This document shows, one piece after another, positions 8,253-16,443 of a stretch of DNA of 64,000 nt; positions within the stretch are counted from its first letter, which is position 1; every line of letters starts with the position of its first letter. This DNA is from Sulfurimonas sp. (GTDB taxonomy: Bacteria; Campylobacterota; Campylobacteria; Campylobacterales; Sulfurimonadaceae), in assembly GCA_028687935.1 (NCBI GenBank), contig JAQTZE010000001.1, forward strand, positions 186,001 through 250,000. Direction: 5' to 3'. The position numbers were made by a program, and so were the translations under genes. The notes below the pieces were generated by a model, which saw nothing but the letters and a program-made list of their open reading frames with translations, had not been told where the DNA came from and searched no databases.

Positions 8253-9947
8253 GTGAGAGTTGTCGTTGTTTTGTTTTTGCTCTTTACCTCATCCCTTTAT
8301 GCGCAAAAGTTTGAGCTGCGTTTTCTTGGCAATAGCCATCTAAGTGAGAGAGAACTTTTTGAAGCACTCAATCTCTATAAACCTTATATCTATGAGTTTT
8401 ACAAAGCCCAGCCGCAAATAGATGAAAAAACGCTTGAATTTTCTCTGCAAATCCTGCAAAACTTTTATAAAACTAAAGGCTTTTATCATGCCCAGATCAG
8501 CTATGAAAAGGATGAAAAGAAAATTGTTTTTCGTATAGAAGAAAAAGAACCAATCATCATTAAAGAACTCACTTTTACCTCCCCCTTGGTAATAAACGCA
8601 GCACTTGGAATCAAAGAGGGTGATGTTTTTGATTCGACCAAGTTTACCCAAAGCAAAAAAGATATCCAGATCGCTTATGCCAACTATAACTACTGCAACG
8701 TGGCACTCAACGCAAAAGCGTATGTGGATATAGAGACAGACAGAGCCTATCTCTCCTATGAAATCACCCCTAATGATATTTGTTATTTTGGCAAGATCAG
8801 CATCACTCCATCTCAAAACATCGATGCAGATATCATTGACTCTCTTTTGTATTTTGAAGAGGGAGACCCTTTTTCTCTGAGTAGCATCAGTAAAAGTTAC
8901 GCAAATCTTTATGGACATGAAGGTATTTCAAAAGCAATTATAGATACAAAAAATGATACCAACAATAGTGTAAACGTTGTCGTGAGCGTCACTGAAAATG
9001 AAAAACCTATCCGCTTTTTTAGCGGTTTTGGTTTGAGTTCTGATGAGGGTTGGATGGCGACGATGGGTGTGAAGCATAGAAATATGTTCGCAAATCTCAA
9101 AACTGCAAGTATCGAAGCGAGAGTGACAGAGATAAAGCAGAGTCTCAAAGCAAGCTACGATTTGCCTTTGGTCAATAACAATTCCGCCGGTGTTGAGATA
9201 GGGGTTGATAATGAGATCTTTGAGGGTTTTACTGAAAATAGGTTCTATTCAGAACTCTATCTCAAGCAACGATGGACGCCGAGTTCGTTTAAAGAGAGTC
9301 TCTACTTTGACAGCACAACGACCTATGCAAGCAGTGATGAAGAGCTTTTTCCCTCCGGCAATCTTTTCATACTCTCTCCGATATTTGAGTGGAATTATGA
9401 CGTCAGAGACAAGCTCCTTGATCCAAAAGAGGGCTACTTTATCAATACAAGGATGATGGGCTCACTCAAGAGTGTTATCTCAGACTCTTCATACTATAAA
9501 TTTAAAGTCACGGGAGGCTATATCCTCCCATTTTTTGATGAGACACTTGCGTTTAAGACGACTTTTGGCTCACTTGAAGCTTTTGAGGGTGAGTTGCCTG
9601 CTTCGTACCGTTTTTATGCTGGAGGGATGAACAGTAACCGTGGCTATGTCTACAGAACGCTTGGTCCGACAAACGATTTGGGTGATCCAAGCGGCTCTGA
9701 GTCTATTTTGGAGACAACGCTTGAGTATAGATTTGGCATCTATGGCAAGGTTCGTGGTGTTGTCTTTAACGACAATACTTTTTTAGGCGACAACTACACG
9801 CCCAACTATGAAAACGGATACTACAGTGCGGGCGCTGGTCTGCGTTATACGACGCCTATTGGACCTATTGCGTTTGATGTGGGTTTTGATACGAAAAATC
9901 CTATGGAGCAATACGCTTTTCATTTTCATATCGGAGAGGTCTTTTGA
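8253..9947 (+). CDS. Omp85-family outer membrane protein, TamA-like
   Basis: An outer-membrane beta-barrel protein of about 564 residues with a signal peptide (VVVVLFLLFTSSLYA), N-terminal POTRA-like repeats (about residues 20-250) and a C-terminal Omp85 barrel. RFYAGGMNSNRGY resembles the conserved barrel signature, and the protein ends in phenylalanine as expected. With the TamB-like gene directly downstream it should form the TAM system that moves proteins or lipids to the outer membrane. It is shorter than BamA and has fewer POTRA domains. The frame opens at GTG 8232, but AGAGGAG at 8241-8247 points to GTG 8253. It overlaps tamB by 4 bases. Confidence 0.85.
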   Translation: MRVVVVLFLLFTSSLYAQKFELRFLGNSHLSERELFEALNLYKPYIYEFYKAQPQIDEKTLEFSLQILQNFYKTKGFYHAQISYEKDEKKIVFRIEEKEPIIIKELTFTSPLVINAALGIKEGDVFDSTKFTQSKKDIQIAYANYNYCNVALNAKAYVDIETDRAYLSYEITPNDICYFGKISITPSQNIDADIIDSLLYFEEGDPFSLSSISKSYANLYGHEGISKAIIDTKNDTNNSVNVVVSVTENEKPIRFFSGFGLSSDEGWMATMGVKHRNMFANLKTASIEARVTEIKQSLKASYDLPLVNNNSAGVEIGVDNEIFEGFTENRFYSELYLKQRWTPSSFKESLYFDSTTTYASSDEELFPSGNLFILSPIFEWNYDVRDKLLDPKEGYFINTRMMGSLKSVISDSSYYKFKVTGGYILPFFDETLAFKTTFGSLEAFEGELPASYRFYAGGMNSNRGYVYRTLGPTNDLGDPSGSESILETTLEYRFGIYGKVRGVVFNDNTFLGDNYTPNYENGYYSAGAGLRYTTPIGPIAFDVGFDTKNPMEQYAFHFHIGEVF

Positions 9948-12694
9948 TACGCGATATTTACCTGCCTCTGCGAATGCTTTTACTTATTGTACTTCTATCT
10001 TTGATGGGTGTTGTCGTGTTGTTCACGCACAAAGATGTCGTCCCTTTTTTGGCAGAGAAATATCTTCATGATTTTGATATCCAATACTCAAAGGCTGAAG
10101 GAACACTGCTCCACGGTGTCACTTTGTATGATGTGAAATATAAAGATGCCATCAGCGCAAAAAGTCTGCAAATAGAGTACAACATATTGAATTTATTGCG
10201 CCCGACTCCAAGTATAGAGCATCTTAGAGCGCAAAGTCTCTTTGTATATGTAGACAAACTTCCTCAAAGTGAGCCAAACGCAACTGCGTTTACTCTTCCT
10301 GCGTTTACTCTAGAAAATCTCCTTGCAAATGATACGAAAATCATCTTTTCAAGTGACACTATAGGATTTGATATCAAGGCAAGTGAGTTGCTCTATGATG
10401 AAACACTTAGCGTAAAAAAAGTAGCACTTGCGTTTAGAAGCTCCTACGCAAACGCAGTGATACAAGGCGAAATACGAGCAAATATTCTTTATGGGGACGC
10501 AAACGCAGAGATAGATAAAAAAATCATTACAGAAACACTTGCATTTATCAAAGCAGTTCCAAAAAAAGTCAAACTCAAACTCGAAGCTGGGCTCGATGGT
10601 ATCAAGGCTGCATCACGATTTGAGAAGCTGCAACTAGCCTCAGATGAAGCTTTTGTCGTGCAAAACGCAGATGTGGATTTTGCATATATTTGGGGTGCAA
10701 AAGATTTCAATACTCAGGTGAAATATGATTTATTGTATACAGATATCGCACTCAAAGCAGAACAAAAAATCGACTTTGATATAAAGGGGAAATATGACTC
10801 ATCACTGCGTTTCTCTCTTCTCAAAGAGCCTTATGGACTTCCTTTTAAAACTATAAACGCAACGATGAGCGGTGATACAAAAAAAATAGAGGCAAAGCTT
10901 AACGCCCAAGAATACAGCGCAATTCTCCGAAGCAGTGATTATATAAATTTTGATATACAAGCCAATGCTAAAGAGTTAAATCTCTCGACATTTTGGGAGA
11001 TACCAGAAGTGTTATCTCAAGAAAAAGTGAGTGTAGATGCGAGAGTGAAGTTGCAGAGTTCACCTCTGGATATAAACGCAGAGATAGCTGCACATAGCGC
11101 TTTTGGAGATCTTGATGCCAAGGTAGAATATACTCCAAATAAAGCACTCTATGAAGCTGCGTTTATTCCAAACGCAGCGCATGAACTCTATAAAAATATC
11201 AATATAGAACAATTTTCACCTTTACATGCAAAATACAGAGTGACACAACAAAAAGAGAGACTTGAAGTAGATGCAAATATGCTGCAAATGAAGCTCTCCA
11301 AAAAAAATGAAGATATGTATGGCTCGGGAAATATTGGAAGTACAAAGTTTGATATTGTGGCTGATTTGGATGAAAAAAAGATTCATCTTAGTTCCAAAGT
11401 AGCTTCACTGAAAAAACTCATCGCAAATCTCTTTAGAAATTCATTAAACGCAGAGGATTTTTATGATGCCAATATCGAACTTAAAGCGACGATAAATTAT
11501 GATGAAAATCTCAGTGTAGAGTCAAAAATAACAATGCCTCTATATGTGATAAAAGTCGATACACAGACGAGTCATGTAGTAGAAAACATCTCATTTCAAA
11601 GCTCGTATAAGAATAATCTTCTCATCATTAATGAGTATTTTTTTAGATATAAAGCGCATGATTTTTACTCCAAAAGAGCTTCAACGATACATTTTGATGC
11701 AGATCTTAATATCTTACTTGATGAACTTTGGCTCTATGATAATGTCCTCATCAAGGGCTTTATAAACAAAGAGAGTATGGAAGGAAATGTGACACTCACA
11801 AGTGAGAGTTTTAGCTACAAAGGTGACGATGCAGATCTCAAAGCACATATAAATCTTCGTGCAAATTTTAGTCCAAAAGTCCAAAAAGTAGAAGGGAGAA
11901 TTACGCTTTTAGAGGGTGTTATCATGTACAAACCTCTCAATGATTATGCGATAGATGATCAAGATATTATTATCATCCAAGATATCAAAGAGGAAAAAAA
12001 TAGTCATCTTTATATCAACATCCAAGTGGACGCGGCCAAACCTATCGCCTACAAAATCAAAGATGTAAACCTGATGGTAACACCCGATCTCACAATCTTT
12101 GAAGAGCCAAACACTGCGTTTGGACTCCTTGGAATGCTCACTATCAATAGCGGTGATGCAAGCTTTAGCGATAAAAAGTTTGAATTTGACAAAAGTGAGA
12201 TCTACTTTAATGGAAAAAAACCGATAAATCCACAGCTCAACCTCAATCTGCATTACTATACGCTTGACTATAAAGATATCGAGATATATGTGACAAATAC
12301 GATGGAGGATCCGGTTATCATCTTCTCCTCCAAACCCGCTATGAGTCAAAACGATATCATGTCTTATATCCTTTTTGGGGACTCATCAAGTGCGATGTTT
12401 GATCCCTCTTCGGAGAGTTCTAGTAGCTCTTTACTTCTGGCAAGTGGACTCAAACAACTTGTCAATGAAACCTCGTTTGTGCAAGTCGATACGCTCAACA
12501 TCCTCACAAATAAAGAAGGGACGCTGGGCTATGAAATCGGCTCGCGTTTCAATGAAAAAATCCGTATCGTCTATAAAAATGATACCGCCTCAAGCCTCAC
12601 TATCCAATATAGCCTCTCAAAATCTATACGAGTAGATATAGATGTCCGTGAAACAGGGCAGGGAGTGAGTGTCATTTATATCAAAGATTTATAG
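9944..12694 (+). CDS. TamB-like translocation and assembly module protein (DUF490)
   Basis: A 916-residue protein with an N-terminal membrane anchor (residues 7-28) and a long beta-rich region of low complexity, rich in alternating charged and hydrophobic residues as in AsmA/TamB proteins. It ends with the C-terminal DUF490-type domain (SQNDIMSYILFGDSS, TNKEGTLGYEIGSRF, IRIVYKN). It should span the periplasm as a groove and work with the preceding Omp85 protein. The start is TTG 9944, whose last two bases are in the previous stop (TTGA), with GGAGAGG upstream. It is rich in AAACGCA words, including closely spaced opposed pairs near 10280 and 11160. It is followed by a 112-base gap. Confidence 0.85.
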   Translation: MIRDIYLPLRMLLLIVLLSLMGVVVLFTHKDVVPFLAEKYLHDFDIQYSKAEGTLLHGVTLYDVKYKDAISAKSLQIEYNILNLLRPTPSIEHLRAQSLFVYVDKLPQSEPNATAFTLPAFTLENLLANDTKIIFSSDTIGFDIKASELLYDETLSVKKVALAFRSSYANAVIQGEIRANILYGDANAEIDKKIITETLAFIKAVPKKVKLKLEAGLDGIKAASRFEKLQLASDEAFVVQNADVDFAYIWGAKDFNTQVKYDLLYTDIALKAEQKIDFDIKGKYDSSLRFSLLKEPYGLPFKTINATMSGDTKKIEAKLNAQEYSAILRSSDYINFDIQANAKELNLSTFWEIPEVLSQEKVSVDARVKLQSSPLDINAEIAAHSAFGDLDAKVEYTPNKALYEAAFIPNAAHELYKNINIEQFSPLHAKYRVTQQKERLEVDANMLQMKLSKKNEDMYGSGNIGSTKFDIVADLDEKKIHLSSKVASLKKLIANLFRNSLNAEDFYDANIELKATINYDENLSVESKITMPLYVIKVDTQTSHVVENISFQSSYKNNLLIINEYFFRYKAHDFYSKRASTIHFDADLNILLDELWLYDNVLIKGFINKESMEGNVTLTSESFSYKGDDADLKAHINLRANFSPKVQKVEGRITLLEGVIMYKPLNDYAIDDQDIIIIQDIKEEKNSHLYINIQVDAAKPIAYKIKDVNLMVTPDLTIFEEPNTAFGLLGMLTINSGDASFSDKKFEFDKSEIYFNGKKPINPQLNLNLHYYTLDYKDIEIYVTNTMEDPVIIFSSKPAMSQNDIMSYILFGDSSSAMFDPSSESSSSSLLLASGLKQLVNETSFVQVDTLNILTNKEGTLGYEIGSRFNEKIRIVYKNDTASSLTIQYSLSKSIRVDIDVRETGQGVSVIYIKDL

Positions 12695-12741
12695 CAAACG
12701 CAGCTGTTTTTTAGCTACTCCTAACATTGCTTTGCTATAAT
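12689..12741 (+). promoter_or_regulatory. Inverted repeat overlapping the rfbA promoter
   Basis: TTATAGCAAA (12689-12698) and TTTGCTATAA (12731-12740) are perfect 10-base inverted repeats separated by 32 bases. They enclose a smaller AGCT/AGCT hairpin with a T run. The right arm contains the -10 box TATAAT (12736-12741) for the polysaccharide operon, so the structure could both end the tamB transcript and modulate the downstream promoter. The left arm runs into an AAACGCA word at 12696-12702. Confidence 0.5.
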
Positions 12742-12806
12742 AATAGCCTCATATAATCAAAAAGGTTTTTAACAGTGAAATTTATTTTTTGTAAGGTTTT
12801 TAAAGT

Positions 12807-13697
12807 ATGAAAGGCATAATATTAGCAGGTGGAAGCGGCACACGTCTCTACCCAATCACAAAAGGCGTAAGCAAACAGCTTATGCCAATTTATGACAAGC
12901 CGATGATTTACTATCCGCTCTCAGTGTTGATGCTTGCTGGTATCACTGAAGTGCTTATCATCTCTACGCCAAAAGACTTACCAAGATTTGAAGAGCTTTT
13001 GGGTGATGGGAGTGATATCGGAATGAAGTTCTCTTATGTAGTTCAGCCTTCACCAGATGGACTTGCTCAAGCATTTATCCTCGGAGCTGATTTCATAGGT
13101 TCTGATGATGTCTGTCTTGTTTTGGGTGATAATATCTTTCATGGTCACGGCCTCACCAAACTTCTCGCTGCTTCTGTCAAAAACGCAAGCGAAGATAAAA
13201 ACGCAACGGTCTTTGGCTACTACGTTAGCGATCCTGAACGCTATGGTGTGGCGGAGTTTGATGAAGCGGGCAATGTCACTTCTATCGAAGAAAAACCGAC
13301 TCAGCCAAAGAGCAACTATGCCGTGGTCGGACTTTATTTCTATCCAAACGATGTCGTGCAAAAAGCCAAACAAGTTCTCCCTTCTCACAGAGGTGAGCTA
13401 GAGATTACTACACTCAACCAAGATTATTTAAACGAGCAGAGACTCAAAGTCGAACTCATGGGCAGAGGCTACGCTTGGCTCGATACTGGTACGCATGAGT
13501 CACTCCTCGAAGCAAGCCAATTTATACAGACTATCGAGAACCGCCAATCTCTCAAAGTCTCTTGTATAGAAGAGATAGCCTATGAGATGGGATATATCTC
13601 AAAAGAAAAACTCCTAGAACTCGCAGAACCACTCAAAAAAAACCAGTATGGACAATATCTCATAAGACGTGCTGCACAGCCGAGAGGCTTGAAATAG
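12807..13697 (+). CDS. rfbA: Glucose-1-phosphate thymidylyltransferase
   Basis: RmlA makes dTDP-glucose from glucose-1-phosphate and dTTP, the first step to dTDP-L-rhamnose and other dTDP-deoxysugars. Its 296 residues start with the nucleotide-binding signature [19 protein letters not shown]. They also show the sugar-binding [10 protein letters not shown], the metal-binding LGDNIFHG and the [10 protein letters not shown] of the family. Length is normal. It begins the polysaccharide locus, 66 bases after a TATAAT box, and is followed by rfbC after one base. No insertion element is present in this gene, unlike rfbD and rfbB. Confidence 0.97.
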   Translation: MKGIILAGGSGTRLYPITKGVSKQLMPIYDKPMIYYPLSVLMLAGITEVLIISTPKDLPRFEELLGDGSDIGMKFSYVVQPSPDGLAQAFILGADFIGSDDVCLVLGDNIFHGHGLTKLLAASVKNASEDKNATVFGYYVSDPERYGVAEFDEAGNVTSIEEKPTQPKSNYAVVGLYFYPNDVVQKAKQVLPSHRGELEITTLNQDYLNEQRLKVELMGRGYAWLDTGTHESLLEASQFIQTIENRQSLKVSCIEEIAYEMGYISKEKLLELAEPLKKNQYGQYLIRRAAQPRGLK

Positions 13698-13698
13698 T

Positions 13699-14310
13699 AT
13701 GGAGTTTATAAGAACAGAGATACCAGATGTCATCATCATCGAGCCAAAAGTTCACGGTGATGAGCGAGGTTACTTCGTAGAAACATTTCGAGCAGATAAA
13801 CTCGAAGCGTTTTTGGGCTACAAGATAGATTTTTGTCAAGACAACGAGTCTAAATCAAGCCGTGGCGTTTTACGAGGACTTCATTATCAGCTTCATCCCG
13901 CTGCACAGACGAAACTCGTCCGTGTCATCCAAGGTCGCGTTTTGGATGTGGCTGTAGATATCCGAAAAGGTTCACCTACTTTTGGTAAACATGTGGCAGT
14001 AGAACTCAGTAGCGAGAATAAAAAGCAGATGCTAGTCCCAAGAGGCTTTGCCCATGGTTTTGTGGTGCTAGAAGATGATACTGTATTTGCTTACAAAGTT
14101 GATAACTACTACTCTCCTGAGAATGACAGAGGGATTGCGTTTGATGATGCAGCCTTAGGGATTGATTGGATGGTAGCTCATGAAGAGTTAAATCTTTCAG
14201 CAAAAGATAAAACGCAACCCAAACTTGCCAAAACGCAAGATATATTTGAGTATGGTGTAAATTACTACACCCCAAGGGTACTTCCTCGCCAAGGCTCACA
14301 GCGTGCTTAA
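13699..14310 (+). CDS. rfbC: dTDP-4-dehydrorhamnose 3,5-epimerase
   Basis: RmlC epimerises dTDP-4-keto-6-deoxyglucose at C3 and C5. The cupin shows the family residues: GDERGYFVETFR, RGVLRGLHYQ with the catalytic histidine, KLVRVIQGRVLDVAVDIRKGSPTFGK, PRGFAHGF and the aspartate in YKVDNYY. It is 203 residues long; the last dozen after NYYTP (RVLPRQGSQRA) look like a tail not usual in RmlC and overlap the rfbD start by 8 bases. Its DNA is not recognisably the palindromic element found in rfbD and rfbB. Confidence 0.96.
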   Translation: MEFIRTEIPDVIIIEPKVHGDERGYFVETFRADKLEAFLGYKIDFCQDNESKSSRGVLRGLHYQLHPAAQTKLVRVIQGRVLDVAVDIRKGSPTFGKHVAVELSSENKKQMLVPRGFAHGFVVLEDDTVFAYKVDNYYSPENDRGIAFDDAALGIDWMVAHEELNLSAKDKTQPKLAKTQDIFEYGVNYYTPRVLPRQGSQRA

Positions 14311-15427
14311 TATTCTAGTGACGGGTTCTAATGGACAGCTTGGCTCTGAGCTGAGAGAGTTAGTTGCAAGAGGTACGGCTAAAGCCTGTACGTCCGAAAA
14401 AGCGCTCTCGGACGTGCTAGCTTCAGCTGCACCAAGTGATGTCGAAAAAGCTCAAGGTACGGCTCAGAGTGGAGAACGCCACGGGTTAGCGTTCCTAAAA
14501 GCCTGTACGTCCGAAGAGCACATCTCGGACGTGCTAGCTTCAGCTGCACCTAAAGACAACTTCTTTTTCACAGACAGAGAAGCTTTGGATATCACTGACA
14601 AAAACGAAGTTGCTGCGTTTATAGAGAAAAACAAAATAAATACTATAATCAACTGTGCCGCTTATACAGCAGTAGATAAAGCAGAGAGCGACGCGATAAA
14701 TGCAGATGCTATCAATCATCTCGCAGTAAAATATCTTGCAGAAATCTCCAAAAAGAAAAACATCCAACTCATCCATATCTCTACAGACTATGTATTTGAT
14801 GGCAAAAACTATAAACCTTACAATGAAGAAGATACAACAAACCCTCAAGGTGTTTATGGAGCAACAAAACTCGCAGGTGAAAACGCAATTATCGAGCTAA
14901 ACCCTATAAACGCAATCATCATTCGCACTTCATGGGTTTATAGCTCATTTGGAGCTAACTTTGTAAAAACAATGCTGCGTTTAGGCAAAGAAAAAGAGAG
15001 TCTTGGAGTTATATTTGATCAGGTTGGAACACCGACCTATGCGAGAGATTTGGCAAGAGCAATACTAGATATATTACCTAAAATAGGTACGGCTAAAGCC
15101 TATACGTCCGAAGAGCTTGAAAGAGGTACGGCTAAAGAGCAGATTTCGGACGTGCTAGCTTTAGCTGCACCAAAAGATGTACAAATATATAACTACTCAA
15201 ACGAAGGTGTGCTGAGCTGGTACGACTTCGCAAAAGAGATAATGAGAATGGCAAAACTTGAATGCGCAATAAACCCGATAGAGACCAAAGAGTATCCAAC
15301 ACCTGCGACAAGACCGCACTACAGCTTACTCAACAAATCAAAGATAAAAAAAGAGTTTAATCTGACTATCCCTTATTGGAAAGATAGTTTGGATGAATGT
15401 TTAAGAATAATGGGAGAGAGAAGATAA
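14303..15427 (+). CDS. rfbD: dTDP-4-dehydrorhamnose reductase with in-frame repeat insertions
   Basis: RmlD reduces dTDP-4-keto-L-rhamnose to dTDP-L-rhamnose. The Rossmann motif TGSNGQLG (residues 7-14), the catalytic STDYVFDG...YGATKLAGE and the C-terminal RPHYSLLNKSKI are intact. It is 374 residues against a usual 285-300. The excess is three inserted peptides: residues 23-44 and 52-85 replacing a surface loop just after the first Rossmann helix, and residues 261-289 before the QIYNYSNEG strand. Each carries a GTAKAxTSEExxSDVLAxAAP peptide encoded by a palindromic DNA element. The frame and active site are preserved, so the enzyme is probably functional. The start is GTG overlapping rfbC. 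Confidence 0.93.
   Translation: MLNILVTGSNGQLGSELRELVARGTAKACTSEKALSDVLASAAPSDVEKAQGTAQSGERHGLAFLKACTSEEHISDVLASAAPKDNFFFTDREALDITDKNEVAAFIEKNKINTIINCAAYTAVDKAESDAINADAINHLAVKYLAEISKKKNIQLIHISTDYVFDGKNYKPYNEEDTTNPQGVYGATKLAGENAIIELNPINAIIIRTSWVYSSFGANFVKTMLRLGKEKESLGVIFDQVGTPTYARDLARAILDILPKIGTAKAYTSEELERGTAKEQISDVLALAAPKDVQIYNYSNEGVLSWYDFAKEIMRMAKLECAINPIETKEYPTPATRPHYSLLNKSKIKKEFNLTIPYWKDSLDECLRIMGERR
14372..14433 (+). repeat. Palindromic coding element, copy 1 (62 bp)
   Basis: This element starts GGTACGGCTAAAGC and ends with a 14-base arm TTCAGCTGCACC-like that is nearly its reverse complement. Inside is a second stem, ACGTCCGA...TCGGACGT. The whole unit is therefore one long imperfect palindrome. 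It is read in frame as GTAKACTSEKALSDVLASAAP in RmlD. Confidence 0.88.
14456..14550 (+). repeat. Palindromic coding element, copy 2 (95 bp, with nested insert)
   Basis: Same ends and core as copy 1, but 33 bases (about 14465-14497) are inserted after GGTACGGCT. The nested insert has its own hairpin, GAACGC...GCGTTC, and adds 11 codons (QSGERHGLAFL), keeping the frame. It lies 22 bases after copy 1. Confidence 0.85.
15086..15171 (+). repeat. Palindromic coding element, copy 3 (86 bp)
   Basis: Third copy in rfbD. It starts GGTACGGCTAAAGCC and ends GCTTTAGCTGCACC, with an internal 24-base gain caused by a partial duplication of the start (GGTACGGCTAAAG repeats at 15125). Its right arm pairs with the left arm at 12 of 14 positions. 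It is read as GTAKAYTSEELERGTAKEQ followed by ISDVLALAAP. Confidence 0.87.
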
Positions 15428-16443
15428 TGGCAAATATTGCTGAGTATACATCTATATTTTCTGACCTAAAAGAAAGAATTCTTTCCTCCCAACAAAAAGC
15501 TATTTATGCTGTAAATAAAGAGTTAGTTTTACTTTATTGGGATATTGGTAATATTATTTTAAAAAATCAATCAAAACAAGGATGGGGTGCTAAAATAATT
15601 GATACTCTATCAGATGATTTGAAAAAGACTTTTCCACGTATGAAAGGTTTTTCAGTACGAAATCTTAAGTATATGAGACAGTTTGCTTCAACTTACTCTG
15701 AGATTTCAATTGTGCAAGAGCTCCTTGCACAATTGAGTTGGTACCATAACCTTACACTTATCCAAAAACTAAAAGATGATGATGTTCGTACTTGGTACAT
15801 CTATAAAACTATTGAAAATGGTTGGTCTCAGTCTGTACTTGTACACCAAATAGAATCTGACTTATATGCAAGAAGTACAAACAAGAAAATTACTAACTTT
15901 ACAAATACCTTAGCAAGTCCACACTCAGAGCTAGTTCAAGAAACGCTCAAAGACCCTTACTTATTTGACTTTATTTTGCTCAGTGAAAAAGCGAAAGAAA
16001 AAGACATAGAAGAACAGTTAGTGAAGCATATAACAAAGTTCTTACTTGAATTAGGTTCTGGATTTGCATTTGTAGGCAATCAGTATAAGATAGAAACAGA
16101 GAATAAAGAGTACTACATCGACCTGCTGTTTTACCACTTAAAACTAAAATGTTACTTCGTGATAGAACTCAAAAATGTAGAGTTCAAACCAGAGTTTGCA
16201 GGAAAATTAAACTTTTACCTTAGTGCTGTAGATGATTTAGTAAAATCTGAAACAGACAATCCAACAATTGGCTTGATACTATGTAAATCAAAAGATAAAA
16301 TAGAAGCAGAGTACAGTTTACGTGATATCAATAAGCCTATTGGAATATCGGAGTACCAAATAACAAAAAGTATACCAAATGAGTTAAAATCAAATCTACC
16401 AAGTATTAAAGAAATAGAGGAGCAATTAGAAAATGACAACTAA
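15427..16443 (+). CDS. PDDEXK nuclease-domain protein, DUF1016/YhcG family
   Basis: A 338-residue protein with an N-terminal DUF1016 domain (VNKELVLLYWDIGNII, GFSVRNLKYMRQFA, LSWYHNLTLI) and a C-terminal PD-(D/E)xK nuclease fold (YYIDLLFYHLKLKCYFVIELKN, giving D...E-x-K). The family is nuclease-like and often found near restriction or mobile loci; cellular role is not settled. The frame opens earlier at 15397, but GGGAGAGAGAAG precedes ATG 15427, which overlaps the rfbD stop. It overlaps rfbB by 11 bases. It splits an otherwise continuous rhamnose gene set, has no AAACGCA word, and looks more AT-rich than its neighbours, so it was probably acquired. Confidence 0.87.
   Translation: MANIAEYTSIFSDLKERILSSQQKAIYAVNKELVLLYWDIGNIILKNQSKQGWGAKIIDTLSDDLKKTFPRMKGFSVRNLKYMRQFASTYSEISIVQELLAQLSWYHNLTLIQKLKDDDVRTWYIYKTIENGWSQSVLVHQIESDLYARSTNKKITNFTNTLASPHSELVQETLKDPYLFDFILLSEKAKEKDIEEQLVKHITKFLLELGSGFAFVGNQYKIETENKEYYIDLLFYHLKLKCYFVIELKNVEFKPEFAGKLNFYLSAVDDLVKSETDNPTIGLILCKSKDKIEAEYSLRDINKPIGISEYQITKSIPNELKSNLPSIKEIEEQLENDN

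Noticed and set aside
14260..14310. Odd C-terminal tail of rfbC as another copy of the palindromic element
   Set aside because: It shares only GGTAC with the element and lacks both stems, so it is probably just an extended end overlapping the rfbD start.
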